Below are positions 38,170 through 44,770 of a stretch of 44,770 bases of DNA, piece by piece. The stretch is from Hymenobacter caeli (GTDB lineage: Bacteria > Bacteroidota > Bacteroidia > Cytophagales > Hymenobacteraceae), in NCBI RefSeq assembly GCF_013294115.1, contig NZ_JABSNP010000028.1:1-44770 (forward strand), given 5' to 3'. The notes under the pieces are model-generated. The model worked only from the letters and a program-made list of their open reading frames with translations, did not search any database and was not told where the DNA came from. The position numbers and the translations under genes were made by a program. The first letter of the stretch is position 1. Each line of letters starts with the position of its first letter.

Positions 38170-39297
38170 ATGCAGACCGACCTCTTTTTACCCGTCCTCA
38201 ACGCCCCGGTGCCCGCTATTGCGCCGGAGCCCGACCCTGCCGCCGCCCCTCGTACGCACGGCGCCAAGCTGTGGCTGCCCAAGCGCGTGCTCTTCACCCC
38301 CGACGCCTTGCAGGAGGAATACGGCCAGCAAATCCTGGCCCGCGCCACGGCCCTGAACCTGGACGTGGAGCTGCTGAAAAGCAACCGCCTCACCGGCCTG
38401 CGCGGCGACGACGAGCGGGCCACCTACCGCACCGCCAAAACCACGCTGGCCGTGGTGAACGCCCCCGCCGGGGCCCTGCGCCTCCAGCCCACCCCGCCCT
38501 CGGCCGACTACCAGCTCAACCTCGCCGAGGGCTGCCCCGCCCACTGCCAGTACTGCTACCTGGCCGGCAGCCTCAGCGGCCCGCCCGTGGTGCGCGCCTT
38601 CGCCAACCTGCCCAAGCTGCTGGCCAACACCCAGGTGTACGAGCGCGCCGACCGGCCCGTGAGCTTCGAGGCCAGCTGCTACACCGACGTGCTGGGCATC
38701 GAGCACCTCACCGGGGCCCTGGCCGAAGCCGTGCGCTACTTCGCCGGCCGCGAGGGGGGCCGCCTGCGCTTCGTGAGCAAGTACGACCACGTGGACAGCC
38801 TGCTGGGCCTGCCCCACCGCGGGCACACCCGCGCCCGCGCCTCGCTCAACGCCGAGCCCCTGGCCCGGCAGCTGGAGGGCGGCACGGCCAGCATCGAGGC
38901 CCGCCTCCAGGCCCTGCGGCGGCTGGCGTTGCCGGTGGCGCAGGGCGGCGGGGGCTACCCGGTGGGCGTGCTGCTGGCCCCCATCATGCCCCTGCCCGAC
39001 TGGCGGCGGCACTACGGCGAGCTGCTCGACCGCGTGCGGGCGGCCTTCGATTTCGACTGCGACCTCACCGTGGAGTTCGTCACGCACCGCTTCACGCCCG
39101 GCTCCAAGCAGGTACTGCTCGGCTGGTACCCCGGCACCACCCTCGACCTGAGCGAAACCGGCCGCGCCGTGAAGCGCAACAAGTTCGGGGGCGTCAAGTA
39201 CGTGTACGACATGCCCACCATGAAGGAGCTAAAAGCCTGGTTTTACGCCGAGTGGCAGCGCCGCTTCCCCCACGCGCCCATCCAGTACTGGACGTAG
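38170..39297 (+). CDS. Spore photoproduct lyase-like radical SAM protein
   Basis: A 375-residue radical SAM protein of the SPL family. The cluster-binding cysteines are Cys122, Cys126 and Cys129 in EGCPAHCQYCYL, the CxxxCxxC pattern of SPL. The preceding block (WLPKRVLFTPDALQEEYGQQI) and the following SFEASCYTDVLGIEHLTG and RFVSKYDHVD are typical of the family. Classical SPL repairs a UV-induced thymine dimer in spores; this organism group does not sporulate, so the substrate may differ. A GTG at 38155 would add five residues. No photolyase gene is nearby. Confidence 0.9.
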   Translation: MQTDLFLPVLNAPVPAIAPEPDPAAAPRTHGAKLWLPKRVLFTPDALQEEYGQQILARATALNLDVELLKSNRLTGLRGDDERATYRTAKTTLAVVNAPAGALRLQPTPPSADYQLNLAEGCPAHCQYCYLAGSLSGPPVVRAFANLPKLLANTQVYERADRPVSFEASCYTDVLGIEHLTGALAEAVRYFAGREGGRLRFVSKYDHVDSLLGLPHRGHTRARASLNAEPLARQLEGGTASIEARLQALRRLALPVAQGGGGYPVGVLLAPIMPLPDWRRHYGELLDRVRAAFDFDCDLTVEFVTHRFTPGSKQVLLGWYPGTTLDLSETGRAVKRNKFGGVKYVYDMPTMKELKAWFYAEWQRRFPHAPIQYWT

Positions 39298-39313
39298 GGG
39301 CCCCGCGCCGCCC

Positions 39314-39628
39314 TCAGCAGCCGCAGCGGTAATCGGGGTACTCCGCAAACCCCGGCGCGGGCGTATCGTCGAGGCGGATGATGCGGTCGAGGCGCACTTC
39401 TTCGCCCGAAGCCAGCAGGGCGTACTCGGCGTGGTCGCGGGTGACGAACGTGCGGAGGGCCACGGATTCCTGGCACAGCTGCCGCAAGTCGTTGAAGTAT
39501 TGCAGGTAAACCGGCTGCTGGCGGGTGGCGGCGGCCTCCAGCACGTCGTAAAAGCCGCAGGCGATGGGGTGGTAGTCGGTGGGCACGGCGGGTAGGGGTT
39601 GGGGGTGGAGTGCGTAGTTTACGCTCAC
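39314..39628 (-). CDS. Rof-like Rho-binding antiterminator
   Basis: A 104-residue protein whose core matches Rof/YaeO (PF07073): YHPIACGFYDVLEAAATRQQ lines up with the family's YxPIxCxxYDxLE, and HAEYALLASGEEVRLDRI with the C-terminal EYLxxxxGExxRLDxI. Rof of enterobacteria binds Rho and blocks its loading on RNA. Function in this organism is by homology only. The first 17 residues and a Cys-Gly-Cys end are extra. It converges on the SPL-like gene with a 16-base gap. Confidence 0.75.
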   Translation of the reverse strand: MSVNYALHPQPLPAVPTDYHPIACGFYDVLEAAATRQQPVYLQYFNDLRQLCQESVALRTFVTRDHAEYALLASGEEVRLDRIIRLDDTPAPGFAEYPDYRCGC

Positions 39629-39657
39629 AACCCGTACCGCGTTAACCGCCGCGCCGC

Positions 39658-40209
39658 ATGACCACCGCCGAATTCTGGAACCAGCAGCAGTTTAGCTACC
39701 TCGTAACGCACTCCTTCAACCGGGGGCCCAAGCTGGCCGCGTTGCACGAAGCGGCCGCCGCAATCGAGCAAGCCAAGCAGGAATTGCAACAGGCCCGGTT
39801 TATGCAGCGGGCTAGTTTATTGCAGAAACTGCGCAGCTTGGAAGAAGAGTTTAGCGGCAATGTTCCTCTAAAAACATTGTCGGATGAAAAGTCAGTAATT
39901 GGTGATGCTGCCGAGAAAATAGCGGTAATTGAGCGGGAATCGGCAGTGGCCCAGCAACTCAGTGAGGCCCTGCAAACCCCAAACAGCGAAGAATTTGCTT
40001 CTGGGTGCGTCCCCATTTACCGCGATGCGCTGGCTTTTTATGATGACCACGATAAGCTCTTACGTGTACTTAACATCTGTTTCCAATGCTTATTCATGCA
40101 GACAGATGACGGGGTAATGGTTGAGGCGAGTGTAGAAACTTATTACAAGCTGCGCGAACTGCTTTTGCAGCTCGGCCACCCGATTGAAACGGCCGGCGAG
40201 CAGGAATAA
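39658..40209 (+). CDS. Hypothetical protein with coiled-coil, AT-richer than neighbours
   Basis: A 183-residue soluble protein. A heptad-like helical region rich in Gln, Glu and Ala covers about residues 28-70 (AAAAIEQAKQELQQARFM ... LRSLEEEF), and a second helical domain follows (CVPIYRDALAFYDDHDKLLRVL). I do not recognise it. From about 39830 the gene is AT-richer than the surrounding sequence and uses more A/T-ending codons, which suggests recent arrival together with the toxin-antitoxin genes that follow. Confidence 0.65.
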   Translation: MTTAEFWNQQQFSYLVTHSFNRGPKLAALHEAAAAIEQAKQELQQARFMQRASLLQKLRSLEEEFSGNVPLKTLSDEKSVIGDAAEKIAVIERESAVAQQLSEALQTPNSEEFASGCVPIYRDALAFYDDHDKLLRVLNICFQCLFMQTDDGVMVEASVETYYKLRELLLQLGHPIETAGEQE

Positions 40210-40287
40210 ATCGTGCTGATTCAGGCACTGCATTCGCCGCCGCAGCTATTCCGCTGGTATCTTAGGGCAACAAAAATCGTTGTACCC

Positions 40288-40497
40288 ATGGCCCCCATCC
40301 TTATTGAACCTCTGAGCGAGCAAGCCTACGAGTTGCTGCGGCAACTGGAAGCGCTGCACATCCTGCGGGTGGTGCCTGCGGCCGAAGCGCCCGCGCCGGC
40401 CAAGCGCCAGTGGGCTGGCAGCCTGTCCTCCGCTTCGGCCGAGGCCTGGGACAAGCACTTACTGGAAATCCGGGGCGAATGGGAGCGGAATATTTAG
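40288..40497 (+). CDS. Antitoxin of a VapBC-type pair
   Basis: A 69-residue protein (MAPILIEPLSEQAYELLRQL). By position it is the antitoxin: it overlaps the start of the PIN-domain gene by 19 bases. The pattern of a short N-terminal strand (ILIEPLS) and a helix, followed by a flexible linker and a C-terminal helix with WDKHLLEIRGEWE, fits small antitoxins whose C-terminal end wraps the toxin. A DNA-binding fold is not clearly recognisable. The frame is open further upstream to 40213, but that part looks unrelated. Confidence 0.75.
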   Translation: MAPILIEPLSEQAYELLRQLEALHILRVVPAAEAPAPAKRQWAGSLSSASAEAWDKHLLEIRGEWERNI

Positions 40498-40886
40498 CCG
40501 ATAGCAACGCTGTTATCGACTTGGTGCTGGGCCGCCTGCCGCTGGTAAGCGCCGGTTGGTTAGACCAACGGCTGAACCAGCAGCTGGTAGCGGTATTTGT
40601 AATCACGCGCATCGAGCTGCTGACGAAGACCGAGCCCGCATCTGAGTACGCCTTCATGCAGTCCTTCGTGCAGAGCGTGGAAGTGCTACCCTTCGATGAG
40701 CCCGTGGTGCAGCAAACCATCCGGCTGCGCCAGCAGCACCGCATCAAGCTGCCCGACGCCATCATTGCCGCCACGGCCTTGGTGCACGGGCTGGCCCTGC
40801 TCACCCGGAATACGGCGGATTTTCAACGGGTCGCCGGCTTGGTTGTGGTCGACCCGCACGCCCCGGCCCAGCTGCCAGCACGCTAG
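40479..40886 (+). CDS. PIN-domain toxin, VapC-like
   Basis: A 135-residue PIN-domain ribonuclease. The acidic residues of the active site are Asp8 (YLADSNAVID), Glu46 (TRIELL), Asp93 (KLPDAIIAATA) and Asp114 (NTADFQRV), all in the normal order. VapC toxins cut tRNA or rRNA and are held inactive by the antitoxin. ATG at 40479 lies inside the antitoxin gene, indicating translational coupling. The pair is complete and appears intact. Confidence 0.9.
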   Translation: MGAEYLADSNAVIDLVLGRLPLVSAGWLDQRLNQQLVAVFVITRIELLTKTEPASEYAFMQSFVQSVEVLPFDEPVVQQTIRLRQQHRIKLPDAIIAATALVHGLALLTRNTADFQRVAGLVVVDPHAPAQLPAR

Positions 40887-40891
40887 CTGCC

Positions 40892-41677
40892 GTGGCCGTG
40901 AAACCCTTACGCGCGCTGGGCCTGGCCCTGCTCCTGGCCAGCTGCCAGCAGGGCCGGCCGCCGGCCGTTCGGCCCCGTGCCGCGCACCAGGCGGCTGGCA
41001 GCCCAGCCACCGTTCGCCTCGACAGCCTGGCGCTGTTCGACAGCGCCCGCCAGCGGGCCGTGCCGGTGGCGCTGTACTTTCCCGGCGGCGGGGGCCCCAA
41101 CGCGCGGCTGAAGGCCGCCCTCCTCAGCCACGGCTACGGCGGCCACTGCACAGACTATTCCTTCATTGCCCGCAACCTGGTGGCGCACGGCTACTTCGTG
41201 GCCAGCGTGCAGCACGAGTTGCCTACCGACGCGCCCCTGCCCACCGTGGGGGCCCCGCAGGTGGTGCGCCGCCCCAACTGGGAGCGCGGCGTGCAAAACC
41301 TGCTGTTCGTGCGGCGGGCGCTGCAAAGGCGCTACCCCCGCGTTGATTTCGACGCGCTGCTGCTGGTGGGCCACTCCAACGGCGGCGACACGGCCCTGCT
41401 CTTCGCCCAGGAGCACCCCGCCCTGGTGCGGCGCGTCATCTCGCTCGACAACCGCCGCATGCCGTGGCCCCGGGCCCGCCGGCCCCAAATCCTGTCGCTG
41501 CGCTCGAGCGACCAGGTGGCCGACAGCGGCGTGGTGCACACGCCGGCCGAGCAGCGCCGCTACGGCAGCACCGTGGTTCGGCTGCCGCACACCTTGCACG
41601 ACGACATGTGGGACGGGGCCACGGATGGCCAAAAACAAGAAATAAATGCGTTGATTGCCGAGTTTCTGACGCGCTAG
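40892..41677 (+). CDS. Alpha/beta hydrolase, predicted lipoprotein
   Basis: A 261-residue protein with a lipoprotein signal peptide (lipobox LLAS-Cys18). The alpha/beta-hydrolase core shows LLSHGYGGH (oxyanion region, near 78-85) and the nucleophile elbow GHSNGGD with Ser162; His236 in PHTLHDDMW is a candidate for the catalytic His. The fold resembles platelet-activating factor acetylhydrolase or chlorophyllase-like dienelactone hydrolases. Substrate unknown. Translation starts at GTG 40892 or GTG 40898, five or eleven bases after the toxin gene stop. Confidence 0.85.
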   Translation: MAVKPLRALGLALLLASCQQGRPPAVRPRAAHQAAGSPATVRLDSLALFDSARQRAVPVALYFPGGGGPNARLKAALLSHGYGGHCTDYSFIARNLVAHGYFVASVQHELPTDAPLPTVGAPQVVRRPNWERGVQNLLFVRRALQRRYPRVDFDALLLVGHSNGGDTALLFAQEHPALVRRVISLDNRRMPWPRARRPQILSLRSSDQVADSGVVHTPAEQRRYGSTVVRLPHTLHDDMWDGATDGQKQEINALIAEFLTR

Positions 41678-41784
41678 CCGGGGCCCCCGCGGGTTGCCCA
41701 GAGCCCCGCGAATTGGTTTTGTTGGCTAAACCCCTGGGGCCAGTCCTGCGTTTCCGGCTTCTACCCAAACGCTCCTTTAGTTTG

Positions 41785-42615
41785 ATGAAATTCTTCGCTT
41801 CCCTGGTGTTTTCCGGCGGCTGGCTGCTGGCCGGGGCCCCGGCGGCCGTGGCCCAGCAGGCGCCGTCGCCCTACCATACCCGGTTCGCCGTCGACGCACC
41901 CGTTGCGCTGGGCCTGGGGGCCGTCAGCGGCTTCGGCCTCTACCGGGTGCAGCAAAAGCACGGCCTGAGCGCGGCCGGGCTGGCGGCGCTTAGCAAGGAC
42001 GACGTGCCCCGCATCGACCGGTTTTCGGCCGGCTACTACAGCGCGCGGGCCCAGACCACCAGCGACTACCTCTGCTACGGCTCGCTGTTGGTGGCCCCGG
42101 GCCTGCTGGCGCTGAACCCCGCCGCCCGCGGCCGCTGCGGGCAAGTGGCGGCGCTGTACGTGGAAACGTTGCTCGCCACCGACGCCATCTTCACGACTTC
42201 CGTGGGCAACGTGGCGCGCTACCGGCCCTACCTCTACGGCCCCGAGGGCGGCGATGACCGCACGGGCAAAATCGCCACCAACTCGTTTTTTTCCGGCCAC
42301 ACGGCCCACACGGCCACGGCCACCTTCTTCGCCGCCAAGGTGTTCCACGACTTCAACCCCGGCTCGCGCGCCCAGCCCTACGTGTGGGGCGCGGCGGCGG
42401 CGGTGCCGGTGGTCGTGGCGTATTTTCGCATCGAGGCGGGCAAGCACTTCCTGACCGACAACCTGCTGGGCTACGCCGTGGGGGCCACCACGGGCGTGGT
42501 GGTGCCGCAGCTGCACAAAAAAGCCGGGGCCGCGGGCGTGTCGCTGGCCCCCATCCAGGGCCTGAACGCGAACGGCTACGCCTACTCGGGCCTGCTGCTG
42601 CGCAAACAGCTGTAG
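41785..42615 (+). CDS. PAP2 family phosphatase
   Basis: A 276-residue exported or membrane-bound phosphatase of the PAP2 superfamily. A signal peptide covers about 1-24. The three motifs are present in reduced form: ARYRP near residue 149, FSGHTAH near 172 and RIEAGKHFLTD near 218, where the His residues are catalytic. Substrates may be lipid phosphates such as undecaprenyl pyrophosphate. The frame is open upstream but only the ATG at 41785 gives the signal peptide. Confidence 0.88.
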   Translation: MKFFASLVFSGGWLLAGAPAAVAQQAPSPYHTRFAVDAPVALGLGAVSGFGLYRVQQKHGLSAAGLAALSKDDVPRIDRFSAGYYSARAQTTSDYLCYGSLLVAPGLLALNPAARGRCGQVAALYVETLLATDAIFTTSVGNVARYRPYLYGPEGGDDRTGKIATNSFFSGHTAHTATATFFAAKVFHDFNPGSRAQPYVWGAAAAVPVVVAYFRIEAGKHFLTDNLLGYAVGATTGVVVPQLHKKAGAAGVSLAPIQGLNANGYAYSGLLLRKQL

Positions 42616-42660
42616 GGCCCCAGGACCGGGTTGGGGCCCCGGTAGCTCGCGGCGGGGGCG

Positions 42661-42668
42661 CATCTTTG
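42661..42668 (+). promoter_or_regulatory. -7 element of the PhzF-like gene
   Basis: CATCTTTG matches TAnnTTTG at seven of eight positions and lies 38 bases before the ATG of the PhzF-like gene. Confidence 0.5.
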
Positions 42669-42706
42669 CGCGTCTTTTTTGTGCGCCGCCAAGCCTTTTT
42701 CCCGCC

Positions 42707-43531
42707 ATGCCCGTCCCCATCTACCAAATCGATGCCTTTGCCCGGCACGCTTTTGCCGGCAACCCCGCCGCCGTGTGCCCGCTCGAAGCCTGGCTGCCGG
42801 CCGAAACCATGCAGCAGGTTGCGGCCGAAAACAACCTGGCCGAAACCGCCTTCTTCGTCCCGCTGGCCGGGGAGGAGGCCGATTTTCACCTGCGCTGGTT
42901 CACGCCCACGTTCGAGATTGACTTGTGCGGCCACGCCACGCTGGCCACGGCCCACGTGCTGTGGAACGAGTTGGGCTTTGCCAAGCCCGAAATTGTGTTT
43001 CAGAGCCAAAGCGGCCCTTTGCGCGTGCGCCGCGAGGCCGACGGCCGGCTGGTGCTCGACTTCCCCAGCCGCCCGCCCCGGCCGCTGGCCCCCCCCGAGT
43101 ACCCCAGCGTGCTGATGCAGGCGCTGGGCCCCGGCGCGGCCGCGCCCCTGGCCGTGCTGGCCGCCCGCGACTTGGTGGTCGAATTCGCTTCGGCCGCGGA
43201 AGTGCTGGCCCTGACGCCCGACTTCGCCGCCCTCGCCGGCCTGGGCTACATCGGGCTGATTGCCACCGCGCCCGGCCCCGAAGGCGTTGATTTCGTGTCG
43301 CGCTTTTTCGCGCCCGAAGTGGGCGTGCCCGAGGACCCCGTGACCGGCTCGGCGCACAGCACGCTCATCCCGTTCTGGGCCGCGAAGCTGGGCAAAACCG
43401 AGCTGTTTGCCCGGCAGGAATCGGCGCGGGGCGGCGAGCTGTGGTGCCGCCTGCGCGGCGACCGGGTGGACATCGGCGGGTACGCGGTGACGTATTTGGT
43501 GGGGGCCCTGCCTAACTTACCGGAGGCCTGA
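42707..43531 (+). CDS. PhzF family isomerase-like protein
   Basis: A 274-residue protein of the PhzF/YddE family with a two-domain diaminopimelate-epimerase-like fold. The catalytic Glu46 is in NLAETAFF, CGHATLA near 74 is the conserved second motif, and EDPVTGSAHS near 209 is the third. Phenazine genes are absent from the window, so a role in phenazine synthesis is not implied; many family members have unknown substrates. Confidence 0.93.
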   Translation: MPVPIYQIDAFARHAFAGNPAAVCPLEAWLPAETMQQVAAENNLAETAFFVPLAGEEADFHLRWFTPTFEIDLCGHATLATAHVLWNELGFAKPEIVFQSQSGPLRVRREADGRLVLDFPSRPPRPLAPPEYPSVLMQALGPGAAAPLAVLAARDLVVEFASAAEVLALTPDFAALAGLGYIGLIATAPGPEGVDFVSRFFAPEVGVPEDPVTGSAHSTLIPFWAAKLGKTELFARQESARGGELWCRLRGDRVDIGGYAVTYLVGALPNLPEA

Positions 43532-43573
43532 CCGTTTACTGACCGGCCAGCGCACACCTAACGGGCCCCCGGC

Positions 43574-44665
43574 ATGAAGAAAGCAAGGATTTTGTGGCTA
43601 CTGGGCGGCTGGGCGGGCGGCGTGGCGGGCAGCGCCCCGGCCTGGGCCCAGGCCGGGCCGGCCCGCGAGCTGGTGCGCGAGGGCGTGGCCCTGTACGACA
43701 CCGGCCAGTACAACCAGGCCGCCAACAAGTACCAGCAGGCCCTGGCCGCCACCCCCGGCGACGCCCAGGCCCAGGCCGAGCTGGCCATGACCTACGCGGC
43801 CCTGAACCGCCACGACGAGGCCGTGGCCCTGTGCCAGCAGCTGCTGGCCGCCCACCCCGAAGCCGACCCGCTGGTGTACGCCACCTACGGCAACAGCCTC
43901 GACGCCGGCCAGCGGCCCGCCGAGGCCCTCGCCGTGTACCGCCAGGCCCTGCTGCGCTACCCCGATTCGTACATCCTCTACTTCAACCAGGGCGTGACGC
44001 TGGCCGGGCAGGAGCGGGAAGCCGAAGCCGTGGCCAGCTTCCAGCACGCGCTGGCCCTGAACCCCGCCCACGCCAGCTCGCACATGGTGCTGGGCGGCGT
44101 GCAGCTGGGCGCCGGCACGCGGGTGCCGGCCATTCTGGCGCTGGCGCGGTTCCTGGTGCTGGAGCCGGGCAGCGGCCGCTCGGCCCAGCGCCGGGCCCTG
44201 CTCGACCAGGCCCTGCTGCAAGGCGTGAGCCGGGCCGACGGCCGCCCCGTCAACATCGCCCTCAGCCGGCCGGCCGCGGGCCCGAAAAAGGGCAAGGGCC
44301 GGAAGGCCCGCCCCGACGATTTCGGGCCGGAAGAAATGTTCCTCTCGCTGGCGGGGGCCCTGGCCCTGGACGAGAAAAACCAGGACAAAACGAAGACCGA
44401 GCGGTTCATCGACCAGTTCGGGGCCCTGTGCCGGGTGCTGGGCGAGCGGGCCCCCGCGGCGGGCGGCGGCTTCACCCGCACGTACTACGCGCCGTACTTC
44501 GTCGAGCTGGAAAAAAAAGGCTACGTGCCGGCCTTCGCCTACCTCACCCACAGCTCCGAGACCGACGCCCCCGAGGTGCAGCAGTGGCTGGCCGCGCACC
44601 CCACCGAGGTGGAGGTGTTCCGCGAATGGTCAAAAAACTACGACTGGCCGAAGCCGGCGTTTTAA
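43574..44665 (+). CDS. TPR-repeat secreted protein
   Basis: A 363-residue protein with a signal peptide (cleavage near AWA-QAG) and four or five TPR motifs between about 32 and 200 (ALYDTGQYNQAANKYQQAL, AMTYAALNRHDEAVALCQQL, ALAVYRQALLRYPDSYILYFNQG, VASFQHALALNPAHASSHMVLG). A Lys/Gly-rich linker near 237 leads to a C-terminal region (FIDQFGALCRVLGE ... YYAPYFVELEKKGYVPAFAY) that I do not recognise. Probably a protein-interaction scaffold in the periplasm. Confidence 0.88.
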   Translation: MKKARILWLLGGWAGGVAGSAPAWAQAGPARELVREGVALYDTGQYNQAANKYQQALAATPGDAQAQAELAMTYAALNRHDEAVALCQQLLAAHPEADPLVYATYGNSLDAGQRPAEALAVYRQALLRYPDSYILYFNQGVTLAGQEREAEAVASFQHALALNPAHASSHMVLGGVQLGAGTRVPAILALARFLVLEPGSGRSAQRRALLDQALLQGVSRADGRPVNIALSRPAAGPKKGKGRKARPDDFGPEEMFLSLAGALALDEKNQDKTKTERFIDQFGALCRVLGERAPAAGGGFTRTYYAPYFVELEKKGYVPAFAYLTHSSETDAPEVQQWLAAHPTEVEVFREWSKNYDWPKPAF

Positions 44666-44684
44666 GTACTGAGCCGTTAAGTAG

Positions 44685-44770
44685 TCACGCAAAAGTAACC
44701 GTATAATTTTTTCCGATTCGGATTAGGACGTGTTCGATGCGTTGAAGCAAGGTGTGGTCGGATTGGTAGT
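44685..44770 (-). CDS. Partial frame at the right edge, possibly a transposase end
   Basis: On the minus strand an open frame enters from the edge and ends at a TGA (44685-44687): the last residues read TLLQRIEHVLIRIGKNYTVTFA. Composition is AT-richer than the neighbours. The amphipathic basic end would suit the C-terminus of a transposase, but 28 residues are too few to be sure. Confidence 0.25.
   Translation of the reverse strand, partial: YQSDHTLLQRIEHVLIRIGKNYTVTFA

Noticed and set aside
42707..43531. PhzF-like gene as part of a phenazine gene cluster
   Set aside because: No other phenazine genes are present, and PhzF-family proteins occur widely outside phenazine producers.
1..44770. 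tRNA, rRNA or riboswitch genes
   Set aside because: No tRNA-like T-arm and acceptor pairs, rRNA segments or known riboswitch cores were recognised by eye; a covariance-model search would be needed to exclude small ones.

Overview
The window looks like chromosome from a GC-rich member of the Bacteroidota, most likely Hymenobacter or a close relative in the Cytophagales. Supporting signs seen in the sequence are the -7 promoter elements of the TAnnTTTG type instead of sigma70 boxes, the near absence of Shine-Dalgarno sequences, a GT3-type glycogen synthase, a LytS/LytTR two-component pair, an FG-GAP protein with a C-terminal type IX-like sorting tail, and Cytophagales-type DUF families (DUF5694, DUF2721, DUF3850, DUF4198). 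Genus assignment is inference. No rRNA, tRNA, CRISPR array or complete insertion sequence was seen.

Layout. 1-340 is the 5' part of a minus-strand gene cut by the window edge. 658-4989 (plus) holds argS, a LOG-family phosphoribohydrolase, a secreted glutathione peroxidase and menA. 5198-6929 (minus) is a DEAD-box RNA helicase that shares a bidirectional terminator with menA. 7102-10133 (plus) holds a methyltransferase, a very small two-gene ABC system and a conserved hypothetical gene. 10328-18362 (minus) is a long co-directional block: trpS, three tandem secreted paralogues, a queuosine-precursor transporter, RNase Z, a STAS protein, a DUF4198 protein and glycogen synthase. 18442-21173 (minus) is a LytTR response regulator, its LytS-type kinase and a coupled membrane protein with an HExxH motif. 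21422-22997 (plus) is a DUF5694 protein and a nitroreductase. 23098-29893 (minus, except one small plus gene at 26287) holds a YitT protein, a GH13 branching enzyme, an M1 peptidase and a YfcC carrier.

29973-32806 (minus) is the most interesting locus. It is an MmeI-like single-polypeptide restriction-modification gene split into two frames by five perfect copies of an 8-bp repeat. Four or seven copies would restore a single frame, so this reads as a phase-variable gene caught in an OFF state. The part encoding motif IV and the target-recognition region is also clearly AT-richer than both ends of the gene, which suggests exchange of the specificity module.

32879-44665 is a mosaic of small accessory genes: DUF2721, DUF3850, an FG-GAP repeat secreted protein, a STAS/SpoIIAA-like protein, a BLUF-like protein with a damaged start and a missing key tyrosine, a 2'-5' RNA ligase-like protein, a spore photoproduct lyase-like radical SAM protein, a Rof-like Rho antiterminator, a VapBC-type toxin-antitoxin pair, a lipoprotein hydrolase, a PAP2 phosphatase, a PhzF-like protein and a TPR protein. 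The right edge may enter a transposase.

A second theme is the density of long inverted repeats between genes. One family (core GTCATGCTGAGC) occurs four times, and other long palindromes sit at convergent gene ends. In one case both neighbouring genes take their stop codons from the ends of the palindrome.
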